Counted from the stretch's first letter, positions 28,782 through 39,418 are shown. The stretch is DNA of 64,000 nucleotides from Haloferax marisrubri (GCF_001469875.2 NZ_LOPW02000022.1:197829-261828); one strand, 5' to 3'. Made by a program: numbers and translations. The notes: a model not told the origin generated them from the sequence alone.

Positions 28782-28838
28782 CCGCCACCGACGCCGCCGA
28801 CGAGAAGACTCAACAGGCCGCGGCGACGACATCGGGCG

Positions 28839-29099
28839 ATGAGCGACGCCGTCCCCATCGTCATCTACACGCGCACGGAGTGCCATCTCTGCGACGAGGC
28901 CGAAGCGACCGTCCGCGAGGTCGCAGACGAGACGGACGTCCCGGTCGATATCGACCTCGTGAACGTCGATACCGACGACGAACTCCGCGAGCAGTACGGG
29001 GAGCGCGTGCCCTACGTCTACGTCGACGACCGACCGGCGTTCAAGTTCCGGGTCGACGCCGACCGACTCAGAGAGAAACTGACCGCGGCGCGGGAGTGA
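28839..29099 (+). CDS. Glutaredoxin-like thioredoxin-fold protein
   Basis: The 86-residue thioredoxin-fold protein has VIYTRTECHLCDEAEATV; the CxxC (CHLC) is the redox pair. It also has the cis-Pro loop ERVPYVYVDD and a C-terminal helix. It belongs to the short glutaredoxin/DUF836-like group and probably reduces disulfides in the cytoplasm. Confidence 0.82.
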   Translation: MSDAVPIVIYTRTECHLCDEAEATVREVADETDVPVDIDLVNVDTDDELREQYGERVPYVYVDDRPAFKFRVDADRLREKLTAARE

Positions 29100-29219
29100 G
29101 CGCCGTCACTCGGGGTCGTCGGTCTCGGCGCGGACGACGCGGACGACACGGACGACGCCGGCGTCGCGCGCTTCGAGGGCGGGCGTACGCCTATCACCTC
29201 GGCGCGCCTTTTGATACGC

Positions 29220-29639
29220 ATGGAAGCTGACAGACGACTCCTCCGACAGGCGCGGGAGCGACTCGACGGGTGGACCTACACGGCCCGCGACCGGGCCTAC
29301 CGCGAGCTGTTCGCCGGCGACGACGCCGCCGTCACGGCCGAGGAGCGGCAGCTTCTCGACGAGGTGGATGCAGAACTCGCGGGCGACGGCGACGATGGCC
29401 TCTGGGGGACGGACGAGTACGCCGTCGTCATGGGGCACCCGAAGAACCACCCGATTTCGGTCGTCTGCACCCGCCACTCGGAGATTCCGGCGTCGTGGTC
29501 GCGGGGCGGCGAGAGCCTGACCGAACCCGAGCGCGAACAGTTCAACGACCTCCTGTGGGACTACTGCGAGCGCGTCCGCCGGTACGTCCAAGACGAGGTC
29601 AACGAGTTCGTCGGGGTCGCGGGCGTCCCCGAGGAGTAG
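29220..29639 (+). CDS. Conserved haloarchaeal protein, unknown function (139 aa)
   Basis: The acidic soluble protein starts at ATG 29220 (MEADRRLLRQARERLDGWTY). A helical N-terminal half is followed by DEYAVVMGHPKNHPISVVCT and a helical C-terminus (FNDLLWDYCERVRRYVQDEV). No catalytic motif is recognised. It lies 10 bases upstream of a small zinc-binding ORF on the same strand, so they may be an operon. Confidence 0.6.
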   Translation: MEADRRLLRQARERLDGWTYTARDRAYRELFAGDDAAVTAEERQLLDEVDAELAGDGDDGLWGTDEYAVVMGHPKNHPISVVCTRHSEIPASWSRGGESLTEPEREQFNDLLWDYCERVRRYVQDEVNEFVGVAGVPEE

Positions 29640-29649
29640 TCCGCGGCCG

Positions 29650-29832
29650 ATGCGCGTCATCCACCCGGCGGACCATCGGCCCTGTTACCGATGCGGCGAG
29701 CGCGCCGACGTGGTCGTCGCCCGCGGTCACGACCTGCGGTACTGTTGCTGGGACTGTTCGTACTCGCTTCTCGAACACGGCGGCGTCATCGTCGCGGGCG
29801 AACTGGGGACGTCCCACCCGCGGTCTCGGTGA
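29650..29832 (+). CDS. Small treble-clef-like zinc protein (60 aa)
   Basis: Sixty residues with CYRCGERADVVVARGHDLRY followed by CCWDCSYSLLEH. The CxxC and C-x2-C knuckles, about 20 residues apart, fit a four-Cys zinc site. It follows the 139-residue unknown gene by 10 bases. Function unknown; size and motif are usual for haloarchaeal zinc-finger micro-proteins. Confidence 0.6.
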   Translation: MRVIHPADHRPCYRCGERADVVVARGHDLRYCCWDCSYSLLEHGGVIVAGELGTSHPRSR

Positions 29833-29952
29833 GCCCCGGCGGTAGCGCCCCCAAGCGTCCAGATATCGCCGCCCCGGCCCACGTTCGACCCGATTCCGAT
29901 GGCGTGAGAACGAGTCCCGTATTCAAGCCCGCGGAGACCCTAACGGTCGATT

Positions 29953-32766
<2,814 letters not shown>

Positions 32767-32921
32767 ATCAGGGGCAGAGAGACAGCGTCGGGAAACCGAC
32801 TCGGGGAACCTCGCTGAGTCGGGACGACCCGACCATTTTCGACTCACGCGTCGGACTCGCTGAGAGTCACGAACCGCCGAAGACGCGTAGATTCATCAAT
32901 CGTGGCGTGCTATAGCACACC

Positions 32922-33371
32922 ATGGCAACCGTGACACCCGCGGTCCGCCCGACGTGGACGGACCTCATGCGTCGCGGAGCGGCGACCGCGGCGGTCGCAA
33001 CCGTCGCGAACGCGCTCCTGTTGACGCTCGTCCTCGAAACGGGGCTCGTCGAACCGTTCGCGCCGCTTTCGTACCCGCCGGTCGTGTTTCTCTCGGCCGC
33101 CGGAGCGGTGGCGGCGACGTTCGTCTACGGCCTGCTCGCGGGCCGCGTCGCGGACGCGGACCGGACGTTCTTCAGGGTCGCCGTCGCGGTGCTCGTGGCG
33201 TCGTTCATCCCCGACATCGGTCTCCTGTACGTCGACCCCGGTGCGACGGTTCCAGGCGTCCTCGTGTTGATGGTGATGCACGTCGTCGTCGCGGCCGTCT
33301 GCGTGGCGTCGCTCACCGAACTCGGCTGGGGCGTCCCGAAAGGGAACCGCCCGGACGCGTCCGAGGAGTGA
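32922..33371 (+). CDS. Four-helix membrane protein (DUF6069-like)
   Basis: The 149-residue protein has four hydrophobic segments at about residues 19-40, 50-72, 84-103 and 112-133 (VLVLMVMHVVVAAVCVASL). The DRTFFRVAVAVLVASFIPDI stretch resembles DUF6069 membrane proteins. Function unknown. It ends 100 bases before two iron-box-like palindromes. Confidence 0.65.
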   Translation: MATVTPAVRPTWTDLMRRGAATAAVATVANALLLTLVLETGLVEPFAPLSYPPVVFLSAAGAVAATFVYGLLAGRVADADRTFFRVAVAVLVASFIPDIGLLYVDPGATVPGVLVLMVMHVVVAAVCVASLTELGWGVPKGNRPDASEE

Positions 33372-33470
33372 ACGCCCGACGCCGGTGGGCGACGGTGGAC
33401 GACGGATGACGCCGTCCGAACCGCTATCGACGCCGCGGAAGTCCACCCGCCGGCCACCGTGCAACTACTG

Positions 33471-33486
33471 TTTAGGAGGGCCTAAA
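33471..33486. promoter_or_regulatory. Iron-box-like palindrome 1 (TTTAGG-AGGG-CCTAAA)
   Basis: A perfect 6+4+6 inverted repeat in the promoter region of the DUF7260/DtxR operon. It matches the general TTAGG-N-CCTAA form of DtxR/IdeR-family operators. Together with the copies at 33507 and 34922 it defines a local regulon. Confidence 0.7.
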
Positions 33487-33506
33487 AACCGAAGACACTA
33501 TGTTGT

Positions 33507-33522
33507 TTTAGGTTGGCCTAAA
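33507..33522. promoter_or_regulatory. Iron-box-like palindrome 2 (TTTAGG-TTGG-CCTAAA)
   Basis: A second perfect copy, 36 bases right of the first, ending 4 bases before a short ATG reading frame at 33527. Tandem copies at this spacing would allow two DtxR-type dimers to occupy the promoter, giving metal-dependent autoregulation of the operon (inference). Confidence 0.7.
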
Positions 33523-33526
33523 CAGT

Positions 33527-33583
33527 ATGGCCAGAGCGGATTCGAACGGAACCACGGCGACGACATCCTCGCAGGGAGACTGA
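33527..33583 (+). CDS. Possible 18-residue leader peptide before the DtxR operon
   Basis: An ATG frame of 18 codons (MARADSNGTTATTSSQGD) begins 4 bases after iron box 2 and ends with TGA one base before the ATG of the next gene (TGAGATG). If transcription starts next to box 2, this would be a leaderless ORF with re-initiation at 33585. It could also be chance. Confidence 0.25.
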   Translation: MARADSNGTTATTSSQGD

Positions 33584-33584
33584 G

Positions 33585-34397
33585 ATGGACGCCGAGCGCA
33601 CCGCGGGCGTCCGGGCCGCGCTGGACCGCGTCGAGCGCGAGCGCGAACAGGTGGTGGCGAAGCGTCGGGCGGTCCAGCGGTTCGAGCGGCGCGTTCGAAA
33701 GCTCGCCGCACAGTCGGAGCGCCCGCCGGCAGGGACGGCCCGAGCGACCGCGTGCGGGGCCGCGTCAGTTCCGGCGGCGACCCGGCGAGACGACGCCGCG
33801 GGGGCGGAACGGCGGCGGGTCCGCGAGCTGTTCGCGGAGACGATACGGCCGCACAGCGTCTCCGACGTGAACGAGTCCGAGCCGCTCGCGGTGACGATTC
33901 GCGAGGAGTTCGGCCCGGAAGTCGCGACGGCGCTCTCCCCGGAGGCCGGGAGCCGCTTCACACCGGCGGTCAAGGAGGCGGTCGTCTCGGCGGCGACGAG
34001 CCGACAGCGGGGACTCGACGGGATGCGCCGGGCGCTCGACGCCGAAGAGCGGTCGCTCCGGGCGGCGCTCGCCTCGCTGGACGAGTGCGAAGACTGGCTG
34101 CTACGGGCGGACGAGACGCCGCTTTCGGGACTCGGGTTCGACGCCCTCCGACAGCGCCACGAGACGCTCGCCGACCACCGCGAGGCGTGCGACCGGGTGG
34201 TCCGCGAGCGACAGCGGCATCTCAACGGGGCGACCCACCACACCGCGGCGGTCGAAGTCGACCACCGATTCCTCGCGACGTATCTCTACGAGGACCGCGC
34301 GACCGACTATCCGGTCTTGACGGCCGCGACCCGCATGGACGGCCTCTGCGCGGACTGTCAGCGGGCCGTTCGCGACCATCTCGTCCGCCGGGTATGA
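33585..34397 (+). CDS. Coiled-coil protein with C-terminal CxxC, DUF7260-like
   Basis: The 270-residue protein has an N-terminal coiled coil (ALDRVEREREQVVAKRRAVQ), a second helical region at about 130-200 (RQRGLDGMRRALDAEERSLR) and a conserved C-terminus VEVDHRFLATYLYEDRATDY then GLCADCQRAVRDHL, with a CxxC. The C-terminal part is what I recall as DUF7260 in haloarchaea. It overlaps the DtxR-type regulator by 4 bases, so both are controlled from the iron-box promoter. Function unknown; a metal or regulatory partner role is possible (inference). Confidence 0.65.
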   Translation: MDAERTAGVRAALDRVEREREQVVAKRRAVQRFERRVRKLAAQSERPPAGTARATACGAASVPAATRRDDAAGAERRRVRELFAETIRPHSVSDVNESEPLAVTIREEFGPEVATALSPEAGSRFTPAVKEAVVSAATSRQRGLDGMRRALDAEERSLRAALASLDECEDWLLRADETPLSGLGFDALRQRHETLADHREACDRVVRERQRHLNGATHHTAAVEVDHRFLATYLYEDRATDYPVLTAATRMDGLCADCQRAVRDHLVRRV

Positions 34398-34837
34398 TCG
34401 GCGCGCCGCAGTACCTCCTCACGCTGTACATCGCCGAGCGGGAGGACGACGAGGAGACGCCGATTTCGCCGGGCTACGTCGCCGACGCGCTCGACCGCTC
34501 GCCGCCCGCGGCGACGGAGCGCCTCCAGAACCTCGACGCGAGGGGCCTCGTGAGCTACGAACCCTACGAGGGTGCGACGCTCACCGACGAGGGCCGCGAC
34601 ACCGCCGGAGAGCTCTACGACACCTACCGAATCCTCTCGCGGTTCTGCCGGGACGTGCTCGCCCTCGACGACCACGAGGAGGAGGCGATGCAACTGGTCG
34701 GAAACGTCAGCCCGACGGTCGCCGAGCGACTCGCGGCGACCCTGCTCCGCGGAAGCGACGACCGCGACGAAGCGACCGAGATAGACGAGGCGGCCGAATC
34801 GGCGTCACAACCCTCTCCCGACAACCCCGCGAGCTGA
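34394..34837 (+). CDS. DtxR/SirR-family metal-dependent transcriptional regulator
   Basis: In this 147-residue protein the N-terminal winged helix (QYLLTLYIAE, ISPGYVADALDRSPPAATER, LDARGLVSYEPYEGATLTDE) is followed by a dimerisation region with metal-ligand candidates (YRILSRFCRDVLALDDHEEE, then AMQLVGNVSPTVAERL). This is the two-domain DtxR/MntR/IdeR form without the SH3-like third domain. It is coupled by ATGA overlap to the upstream coiled-coil gene and sits behind two matching palindromes, so autoregulation by Fe or Mn is likely. Confidence 0.85.
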   Translation: MIGAPQYLLTLYIAEREDDEETPISPGYVADALDRSPPAATERLQNLDARGLVSYEPYEGATLTDEGRDTAGELYDTYRILSRFCRDVLALDDHEEEAMQLVGNVSPTVAERLAATLLRGSDDRDEATEIDEAAESASQPSPDNPAS

Positions 34838-34921
34838 ACAGGTCGCGGTAAATCCGCTCGAATACTGTCGTGTGTCAACAAACACCACACAAATACCGCC
34901 ACAGAACCGCACCCTTTTTGT

Positions 34922-34937
34922 TTTAGGTTTCCCTAAA
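34922..34937. promoter_or_regulatory. Iron-box-like palindrome 3 (TTTAGG-TTTC-CCTAAA)
   Basis: A perfect copy of the same 6+4+6 palindrome, ending 8 bases before the ATG of the small protein at 34946. In a leaderless gene this covers the transcription start, so a bound repressor would block initiation. Confidence 0.7.
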
Positions 34938-34945
34938 CTCTCGCA

Positions 34946-35113
34946 ATGGCCGCTGGTACGCAGTCGAATACTGAATCCGCGTCGGAGCCCGACCGACCCG
35001 ACTCCCCCGAGATATCCGTCTGCAAGGGCGGGCCGGGGAAGTCGGTATTCATGGAATCGGGCAACAACGACGGCTGGATTTCGAGCGACGTGACCGTCGA
35101 CGTGACGCGATAG
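34946..35113 (+). CDS. Small acidic haloarchaeal protein, DUF7331-like (55 aa), iron-box controlled
   Basis: The 55-residue frame from ATG 34946 to TAG 35113 ends with SVFMESGNNDGWISSDVTVD, which resembles the short DUF7331-type haloarchaeal proteins (hydrophobic-strand, Asn-x-Asp-x-Trp, ser/asp strand). The preceding palindrome and the GC-rich coding-like composition support it as a real gene. The location between a DtxR regulator and dpsA suggests a role in metal stress (inference). Confidence 0.6.
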   Translation: MAAGTQSNTESASEPDRPDSPEISVCKGGPGKSVFMESGNNDGWISSDVTVDVTR

Positions 35114-35250
35114 CGTTCCGTTCGACCCGGGGTGCGCTCGAACCGCGGGCGCGGCGAGTGCAGTAGCTACGCGTCACGGGGCGTCACCGCGAGAAAAGGC
35201 GTCGAACGTCGGAACGGAAACGGTGTCCTCCGACGCGCCGGCGGCGGTAC

Positions 35251-35781
35251 TTACTGGACGAGCGTGTCGTCTTCGAGGTAGTGGTCGATGACGTGCGCGT
35301 GCTCCTCGATTTCGATGAGTTGCTCGCGGAGCATGTGGGCGGTCGCGTGGTCGCCGAGACCCGCGGCGAGTTCGATGTGCTCGCGGTAGCTCTCGATGAT
35401 GTCGCCGTACATCTCGAGGTCGTTCGACAGCGACGTGCGGATGTCGTAGACGTCCTCGTCTTCGGGTTCGACGGTCGCGGCCTCGCTCAGCGCGGGCATG
35501 CTGGCGTGGGGGACGCCGCCGATGGACTGGAGGCGCTCTGCGATTTCGTCCGCGGCCTCCTCGACTTCCTCGTAGGCCTCTTGGAGGAACTCGTGGATGC
35601 GGAGGTGTTCGGCACCTTCGACGTTCCAGTGGTGCTTGTGGAGCTGGTGGTAGAGGACGTAGGCGTCCGCGAGGTCGGTGTTCAGCGCTTCGATTATCTG
35701 TTCGGCCTTCTCGGTGTCGAGACGGACCGGGTTGTCGCCGACGCTGCCTGCTTCCTTGAGGACTGACTTTTGTGTGCTCAT
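35251..35781 (-). CDS. dpsA: DNA protection during starvation protein DpsA (ferritin-like)
   Basis: The 176-residue Dps-type ferritin has the ferroxidase-site motif LYHQLHKHHWNVEGAEHLRI and EVEEAADEIAERLQSIGGVP, as in Halobacterium/Haloferax DpsA. It forms 12-subunit shells that oxidise and store iron and protect DNA. ATTAAG/AGTATTA near 35808-35816 on the minus strand gives a TATA box about 30 bases upstream of ATG 35781 (leaderless). A CCTAAA half-site lies just upstream of that. Confidence 0.95.
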   Translation of the reverse strand: MSTQKSVLKEAGSVGDNPVRLDTEKAEQIIEALNTDLADAYVLYHQLHKHHWNVEGAEHLRIHEFLQEAYEEVEEAADEIAERLQSIGGVPHASMPALSEAATVEPEDEDVYDIRTSLSNDLEMYGDIIESYREHIELAAGLGDHATAHMLREQLIEIEEHAHVIDHYLEDDTLVQ

Positions 35782-36276
35782 CGCGACTGGTAGTTGGGAC
35801 TGCGAGCACTTAATACTTATCCGAGAACGAACAATTTTTCGTATAGCCTAAAACATCGTTTGTCGAAATGGGCTGATTGCTTCTAAAACGATGAATGATG
35901 CGTGTGAGAAGGACACACGGCGTAACGGGCCGAGGCCATTCGCCGGCGAGCAACGGTCGCGATATATCACATCCGTTATGATATTTCCGAATGGTCGGCG
36001 CGCGTCTCGTGAGGGGGCGAGACGAACGTTCCACCCGTTGGCTCGGTCGCCGACAGACAGGCGGTGCTAGAACGGCTCGACAACGAGATTCGCACGGAGT
36101 CGCCGAGCTACTCCCGTCGGCTCTACAGACCGCGGGACGGCGGCGGGGACCATCAAGAAACGTGTTCGAATCCAATCTGTCGGGGCGGACGGTCGCGTCT
36201 CGGATACCCGAATCAGAGCCGGTATCGTACAGAATCGGCCGATACGCTGTAGGCTCGGGTCCGTATGAAGAACGTA
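35782..36276. other. Intergenic: dpsA promoter, iron-box half-site, then nothing recognised
   Basis: The first 70 bases hold the dpsA promoter. A half-site CCTAAA at 35847-35852, preceded by a poor left arm, resembles half of the iron box found further left. From about 35870 to 36276 I see no credible gene; open frames there are low-complexity readings. The stretch ends at the tRNA fragment, which marks the edge of the native chromosome. Confidence 0.45.
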
Positions 36277-36318
36277 TGGGCCCTATGGGGTTCGAACCCA
36301 TGACCACCCGGTTATGAG
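36277..36318 (-). tRNA. 3' fragment of a tRNA gene with CAU anticodon (attachment-site scar)
   Basis: Read on the minus strand, the 42 bases give an anticodon loop CTCATAA, a 3' anticodon stem CCGGG, variable loop TGGTC, T stem ATGGG/CCCAT with loop TTCGAAC, acceptor 3' strand AGGGCCC and discriminator A. The 5' partner expected before the loop (CCCGG) is replaced by CTCGC, and no D arm or 5' acceptor follows. The gene is therefore cut exactly at the anticodon loop. It is probably tRNA-Ile2(CAU), since haloarchaeal elongator tRNA-Met genes normally carry an intron next to the anticodon. This is the classic mark left by tyrosine-integrase insertion. Confidence 0.82.
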
Positions 36319-36599
36319 GCGAGTCGTCTTCAGCAGCACATGGTGACAACCGAGACGTGCTCTTGGCTACCTGAGAGGGTCATTTCCCGGCAAGTGTTGT
36401 AAAGATTGCTGCGCACGGCATCGTGCCGAGTGGTGCTCAGCCCCTCTATGTCGATGACAATGATAACAGAAGTCTGATGATTCGAACCCAATATAATTTA
36501 CTTCGGGACGCACCCCGTCGTGGGATTATCTAAGAGAGGGCACTCGCAGGGCGGCGGTCTACCTGTCCCCAGCAGAGATAGACTACCGCTCTCGGATTC
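36319..36599. other. Left end of island, non-coding
   Basis: This holds 281 bases without a credible gene. It includes a hairpin CGGCA-TCG-TGCCG at 36416-36428 and a 10-base TTCGAACCCA (36481-36490) that repeats part of the tRNA T arm at 36291-36300. The region lies after the 3' end of the Argonaute gene and next to the attachment scar, so it may hold recombination sites. Confidence 0.4.
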
Positions 36600-38018
36600 T
36601 CACATATAGTGGTAGTAATGGATATCTAGGCGGGTGTTCTGAGCTTCGGCCTCAGCAAGTATGTTCCCCACAGCATCCGAGATCCCAATCGTGACTGGAA
36701 GCTTCGTGCAGAAGTCAGAAGTATTCCAATCCAACTTCGTGAACGCCAACATTTCACGGCACACCTTCTGCGGAGCAGAATCGCTTACCTCTGGGTCTGG
36801 CTTAACTACGATTGGCTCCGGGATATTCGAAGCCGGATACGTCGACAGTGCGGGGATGTATCCCTTCGTATATAGGTAATGCACCTCGTTGTCAGGGGCA
36901 GAGAGCATAGTGCCTCGCAGCGGCGGGTAGATCCCGGAACTCAAGGCCCGAACTGAGTGTCGTTCTCGCACCGTGACGAAGTCCATCAACTCGATGTTCC
37001 CCGCACCTTTGATGAAACCCTCACGCTCGTCTTCCCAGAATTCCGACCGCTTGTGAAGAACCAACCGTCGTGGTTCTGTCTTCTTGTGGCTACGGTAATG
37101 CCTGAGAATTTTTTTGACTAGCTGTTCGGCGTCTTCCTCTGCGAGATGATTGTTTCCTGGGCCGTGTTTTTCTCCTTCGACGGGATCGCCTCGAAGGATG
37201 AAGTTCTCACCAGTCTCAAGGAATACTTGAGCCATCGCAGTCCGAGTTCGTGATTTGTCCCCACCTCGTTCCTTGTAGAAGGAAATTCCAGCAAAGCACG
37301 TCCCATCCTCCAACTCGGTTAGCTTCCAAGGATGGCCTCGTTGCGCCTTGTAGAGTGTCCCGACCGCGATGTTCCATGCTATCTCGGATTTGTCTTGGAC
37401 ATCCTCACCGCGGAGGGTCTTCGGTTGTATCAGCTGCGTCGGCAACCCGACTTCCATCCCTAGTAGCTTGATCCGGTTGTGGAAGTCACTGGTTTCTGAC
37501 TGCATCCGGGCATGGTCTTGGTGGGATGGAGTGCAGGCGTCCCACATCGCTTCAGGAATCGCGATGAACACGACGTCAGGCGGCGTCTCCGTGGCGTACA
37601 GGACTTCGAGGTTGATCTTGATTATCTCGACGGCCTCTTCCAATCGGTCTTCCCGGCTGCGGATCTGTTTCAAGTCCCGTATCTCGCCTCGAGTAATCGT
37701 CTGCCGCCACCGCTTCTGCGTGTTGAACGTGAAGTTCAGCGGTGACCGTTCACCGAGGCCAGGGAACGGAGGTTTCCACCGCTTCGACTGGTCTTCGTCC
37801 GCGGTGATCGCCAGCTCCATGTCGCTAAACAGTTTCTCAAGGCCGCCGAGAGACCGACCGGACCCGATGTACCCGATGTTGATAACCTGGTGCTCGGATT
37901 TGCCGGACGGTGTTCTCGGCCCGTATTTCATCAGCCCAACTCGGGGATCGGTAGCTTCCTCGCTGTCGGCGAACATCAAGCCGGGTTCGTCGAGAACCTC
38001 AGCGGTGAAACCGGTCAT
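36600..38018 (-). CDS. Short prokaryotic Argonaute (MID-PIWI, catalytically inactive type)
   Basis: From ATG 38018 the gene encodes 472 residues, the size of short pAgos. The start contains DPRVGLMKYGP and INIGYIGSG. The MID domain shows DVVFIAIPEAMWD and DFHNRIKLLGMEVGLPTQLI, the usual region for 5'-phosphate binding. The PIWI domain shows GHPWKLTELEDGTCFAGISF, RRLVLHKRSEFWEDEREGF and the conserved C-terminus LDWNTSDFCTKLPVTIGISD. The strand where active Argonautes carry the first catalytic Asp reads GISFY, with no Asp, so slicing is not expected. It overlaps the nuclease-APAZ gene by 4 bases (ATGA). The pair should form a guide-directed sensor with a nuclease effector. Confidence 0.87.
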   Translation of the reverse strand: MTGFTAEVLDEPGLMFADSEEATDPRVGLMKYGPRTPSGKSEHQVINIGYIGSGRSLGGLEKLFSDMELAITADEDQSKRWKPPFPGLGERSPLNFTFNTQKRWRQTITRGEIRDLKQIRSREDRLEEAVEIIKINLEVLYATETPPDVVFIAIPEAMWDACTPSHQDHARMQSETSDFHNRIKLLGMEVGLPTQLIQPKTLRGEDVQDKSEIAWNIAVGTLYKAQRGHPWKLTELEDGTCFAGISFYKERGGDKSRTRTAMAQVFLETGENFILRGDPVEGEKHGPGNNHLAEEDAEQLVKKILRHYRSHKKTEPRRLVLHKRSEFWEDEREGFIKGAGNIELMDFVTVRERHSVRALSSGIYPPLRGTMLSAPDNEVHYLYTKGYIPALSTYPASNIPEPIVVKPDPEVSDSAPQKVCREMLAFTKLDWNTSDFCTKLPVTIGISDAVGNILAEAEAQNTRLDIHYYHYM

Positions 38019-39418
38019 TGGAACTCCCCCAGCCACTTGTTCTGCATACTGCCGTCCCGTTCGTCGGTGTCTTGGGGTGGTCTTTTGTTGACTTCGAGCA
38101 TCACGGGTTCTGTCCCGATGTCCAGATCGTCCTGTTTGGGGTCGCTGTAGTCCAGGATTTTCCACCAGTGGTTGATCCGGCTCCGTGTTTTCCGGTTGTT
38201 CCCGTGTCGGCTAGGGCTGAACCTGTCGTGTAACGGTTTGGCTTGTTCCCCGGTGATCCGGTTTTCTTTCCCGTTGGTGGTGAACAGGATAGCTGGTTTC
38301 AGGGTGAGGAAGTACTGTCCCGAGTATTCGAGGATGCCGATACGGAGTGAGTGGTGGCGGAAGAAGGGTGATTCGGCCTCATCGTAGTGTTTTGTGACCT
38401 GTCGCCCCTCTTCTTTCCGGACCTCCGCTTCGGGGTCTTCGTGTGGGAAGTAGAGGTGGTAGTCGCTACGATAGTTTATCGCGATGCAGCCACGGTCTTC
38501 TCCCTTGGAGAGGACAACGGCCCGGATCAGCCGTTTCCCAATATCGGCGTTCCCTTGGTCGGCTTCTACCCACGACCGGAACCCGGTCTCCTCGACCGTG
38601 TCCGGGTCAATGAACTGTTTGACCGCTCTCGGCATTTCCTCCGGCGGCAACAGGCTATACACCTTGTTCGACCTGAACCACGTCGGTACCGTGAATGGGC
38701 TTAGCTTGAATGCGACCTCTTGTGTCGCGCCCTCCACCTGGTCTCCGATATACAGCGTTTCAGGGTACTCTGTTATCTCGACGAGGTTGGTGGTCAGCTC
38801 TGACCTGTCGGTGATGGGTTCGGCTTCGCGCTGGAAGAAGTCGGGTTTGAACCGGTCGTCTTTCTCGAACTCCTCAATCTTCATCAAGAGCGAGTCGTAG
38901 TCGGCCTGGTAGACGTGGGTGTCACTCAGGAACTCCTCGAAATCGTCCATCGGATAGCTCTTAATCTTCCTTCGATGGTCGTCCGAGAGCTTGTCGTTCT
39001 CGCAGACCCGGTCGTAGAACTCCTGGATTGCCTCGTCGGTCTGCTTGGTGACGTCGAAGATCTTCCGCCACTCTTTGAAGTTCTCGAGATTCCGCCCGAA
39101 GATGGCCACGTCGAACCGTTTCTCAGGGGACCGGTCCATGTAGTGGAGAAAGTACTTCCCCATCTCCTCGAGGAATTTCTTCCCGTGACGGCGCTGGTCT
39201 GTCCACTTGAGCTCGACCCAGACCTCCCGGTCACCCCTGATCTCTGGGAGTTCGTATTTCTGGTCGACAAGCCCGCCATGGGTGGGCGATGTTTCCGTGA
39301 TGTAGTACCCCATCGCCTCCATGTACTCCTGGACCTTGTCACCGTAGATCTCCGAATTTTTCGCGAGGGCTTCGCGTTCTCCTAGGAGGTTGGTGAGTGC
39401 CACTATATTGAACCTCAC
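38015..39418 (-). CDS. PD-(D/E)XK nuclease-APAZ protein, partner of the short Argonaute (SPARDA-like effector)
   Basis: The 467-residue protein (GTG start at 39418; GTG 39403 is an alternative) has an N-terminal RecB/Mrr-like nuclease domain. Key residues are in SEIYGDKVQEYMEAMGYYI, Asp63 and the ELK of WVELKWTD (Glu69, Lys71). Residues about 190-450 fit the APAZ region that mimics Argonaute N/L1/L2 and binds the short pAgo: LEYSGQYFLTLKPAILFTTN and NHWWKILDYSD. In known SPARDA systems the complex is activated by guide/target pairing and the nuclease degrades nucleic acids in the infected cell. It is first gene of the two-gene operon. Confidence 0.82.
   Translation of the reverse strand: MRFNIVALTNLLGEREALAKNSEIYGDKVQEYMEAMGYYITETSPTHGGLVDQKYELPEIRGDREVWVELKWTDQRRHGKKFLEEMGKYFLHYMDRSPEKRFDVAIFGRNLENFKEWRKIFDVTKQTDEAIQEFYDRVCENDKLSDDHRRKIKSYPMDDFEEFLSDTHVYQADYDSLLMKIEEFEKDDRFKPDFFQREAEPITDRSELTTNLVEITEYPETLYIGDQVEGATQEVAFKLSPFTVPTWFRSNKVYSLLPPEEMPRAVKQFIDPDTVEETGFRSWVEADQGNADIGKRLIRAVVLSKGEDRGCIAINYRSDYHLYFPHEDPEAEVRKEEGRQVTKHYDEAESPFFRHHSLRIGILEYSGQYFLTLKPAILFTTNGKENRITGEQAKPLHDRFSPSRHGNNRKTRSRINHWWKILDYSDPKQDDLDIGTEPVMLEVNKRPPQDTDERDGSMQNKWLGEFQ

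Noticed and set aside
35810-36349. Minus-strand frame of 179 codons running through the tRNA fragment
   Set aside because: It reads through the tRNA scar and the dpsA promoter, has no domain, and its composition is unlike a haloarchaeal protein.
36481-36490. Second tRNA-like T arm (TTCGAACCCA) inside the island end
   Set aside because: Only 10 bases match the real T arm at 36291-36300 and no paired stem or acceptor end surrounds them.
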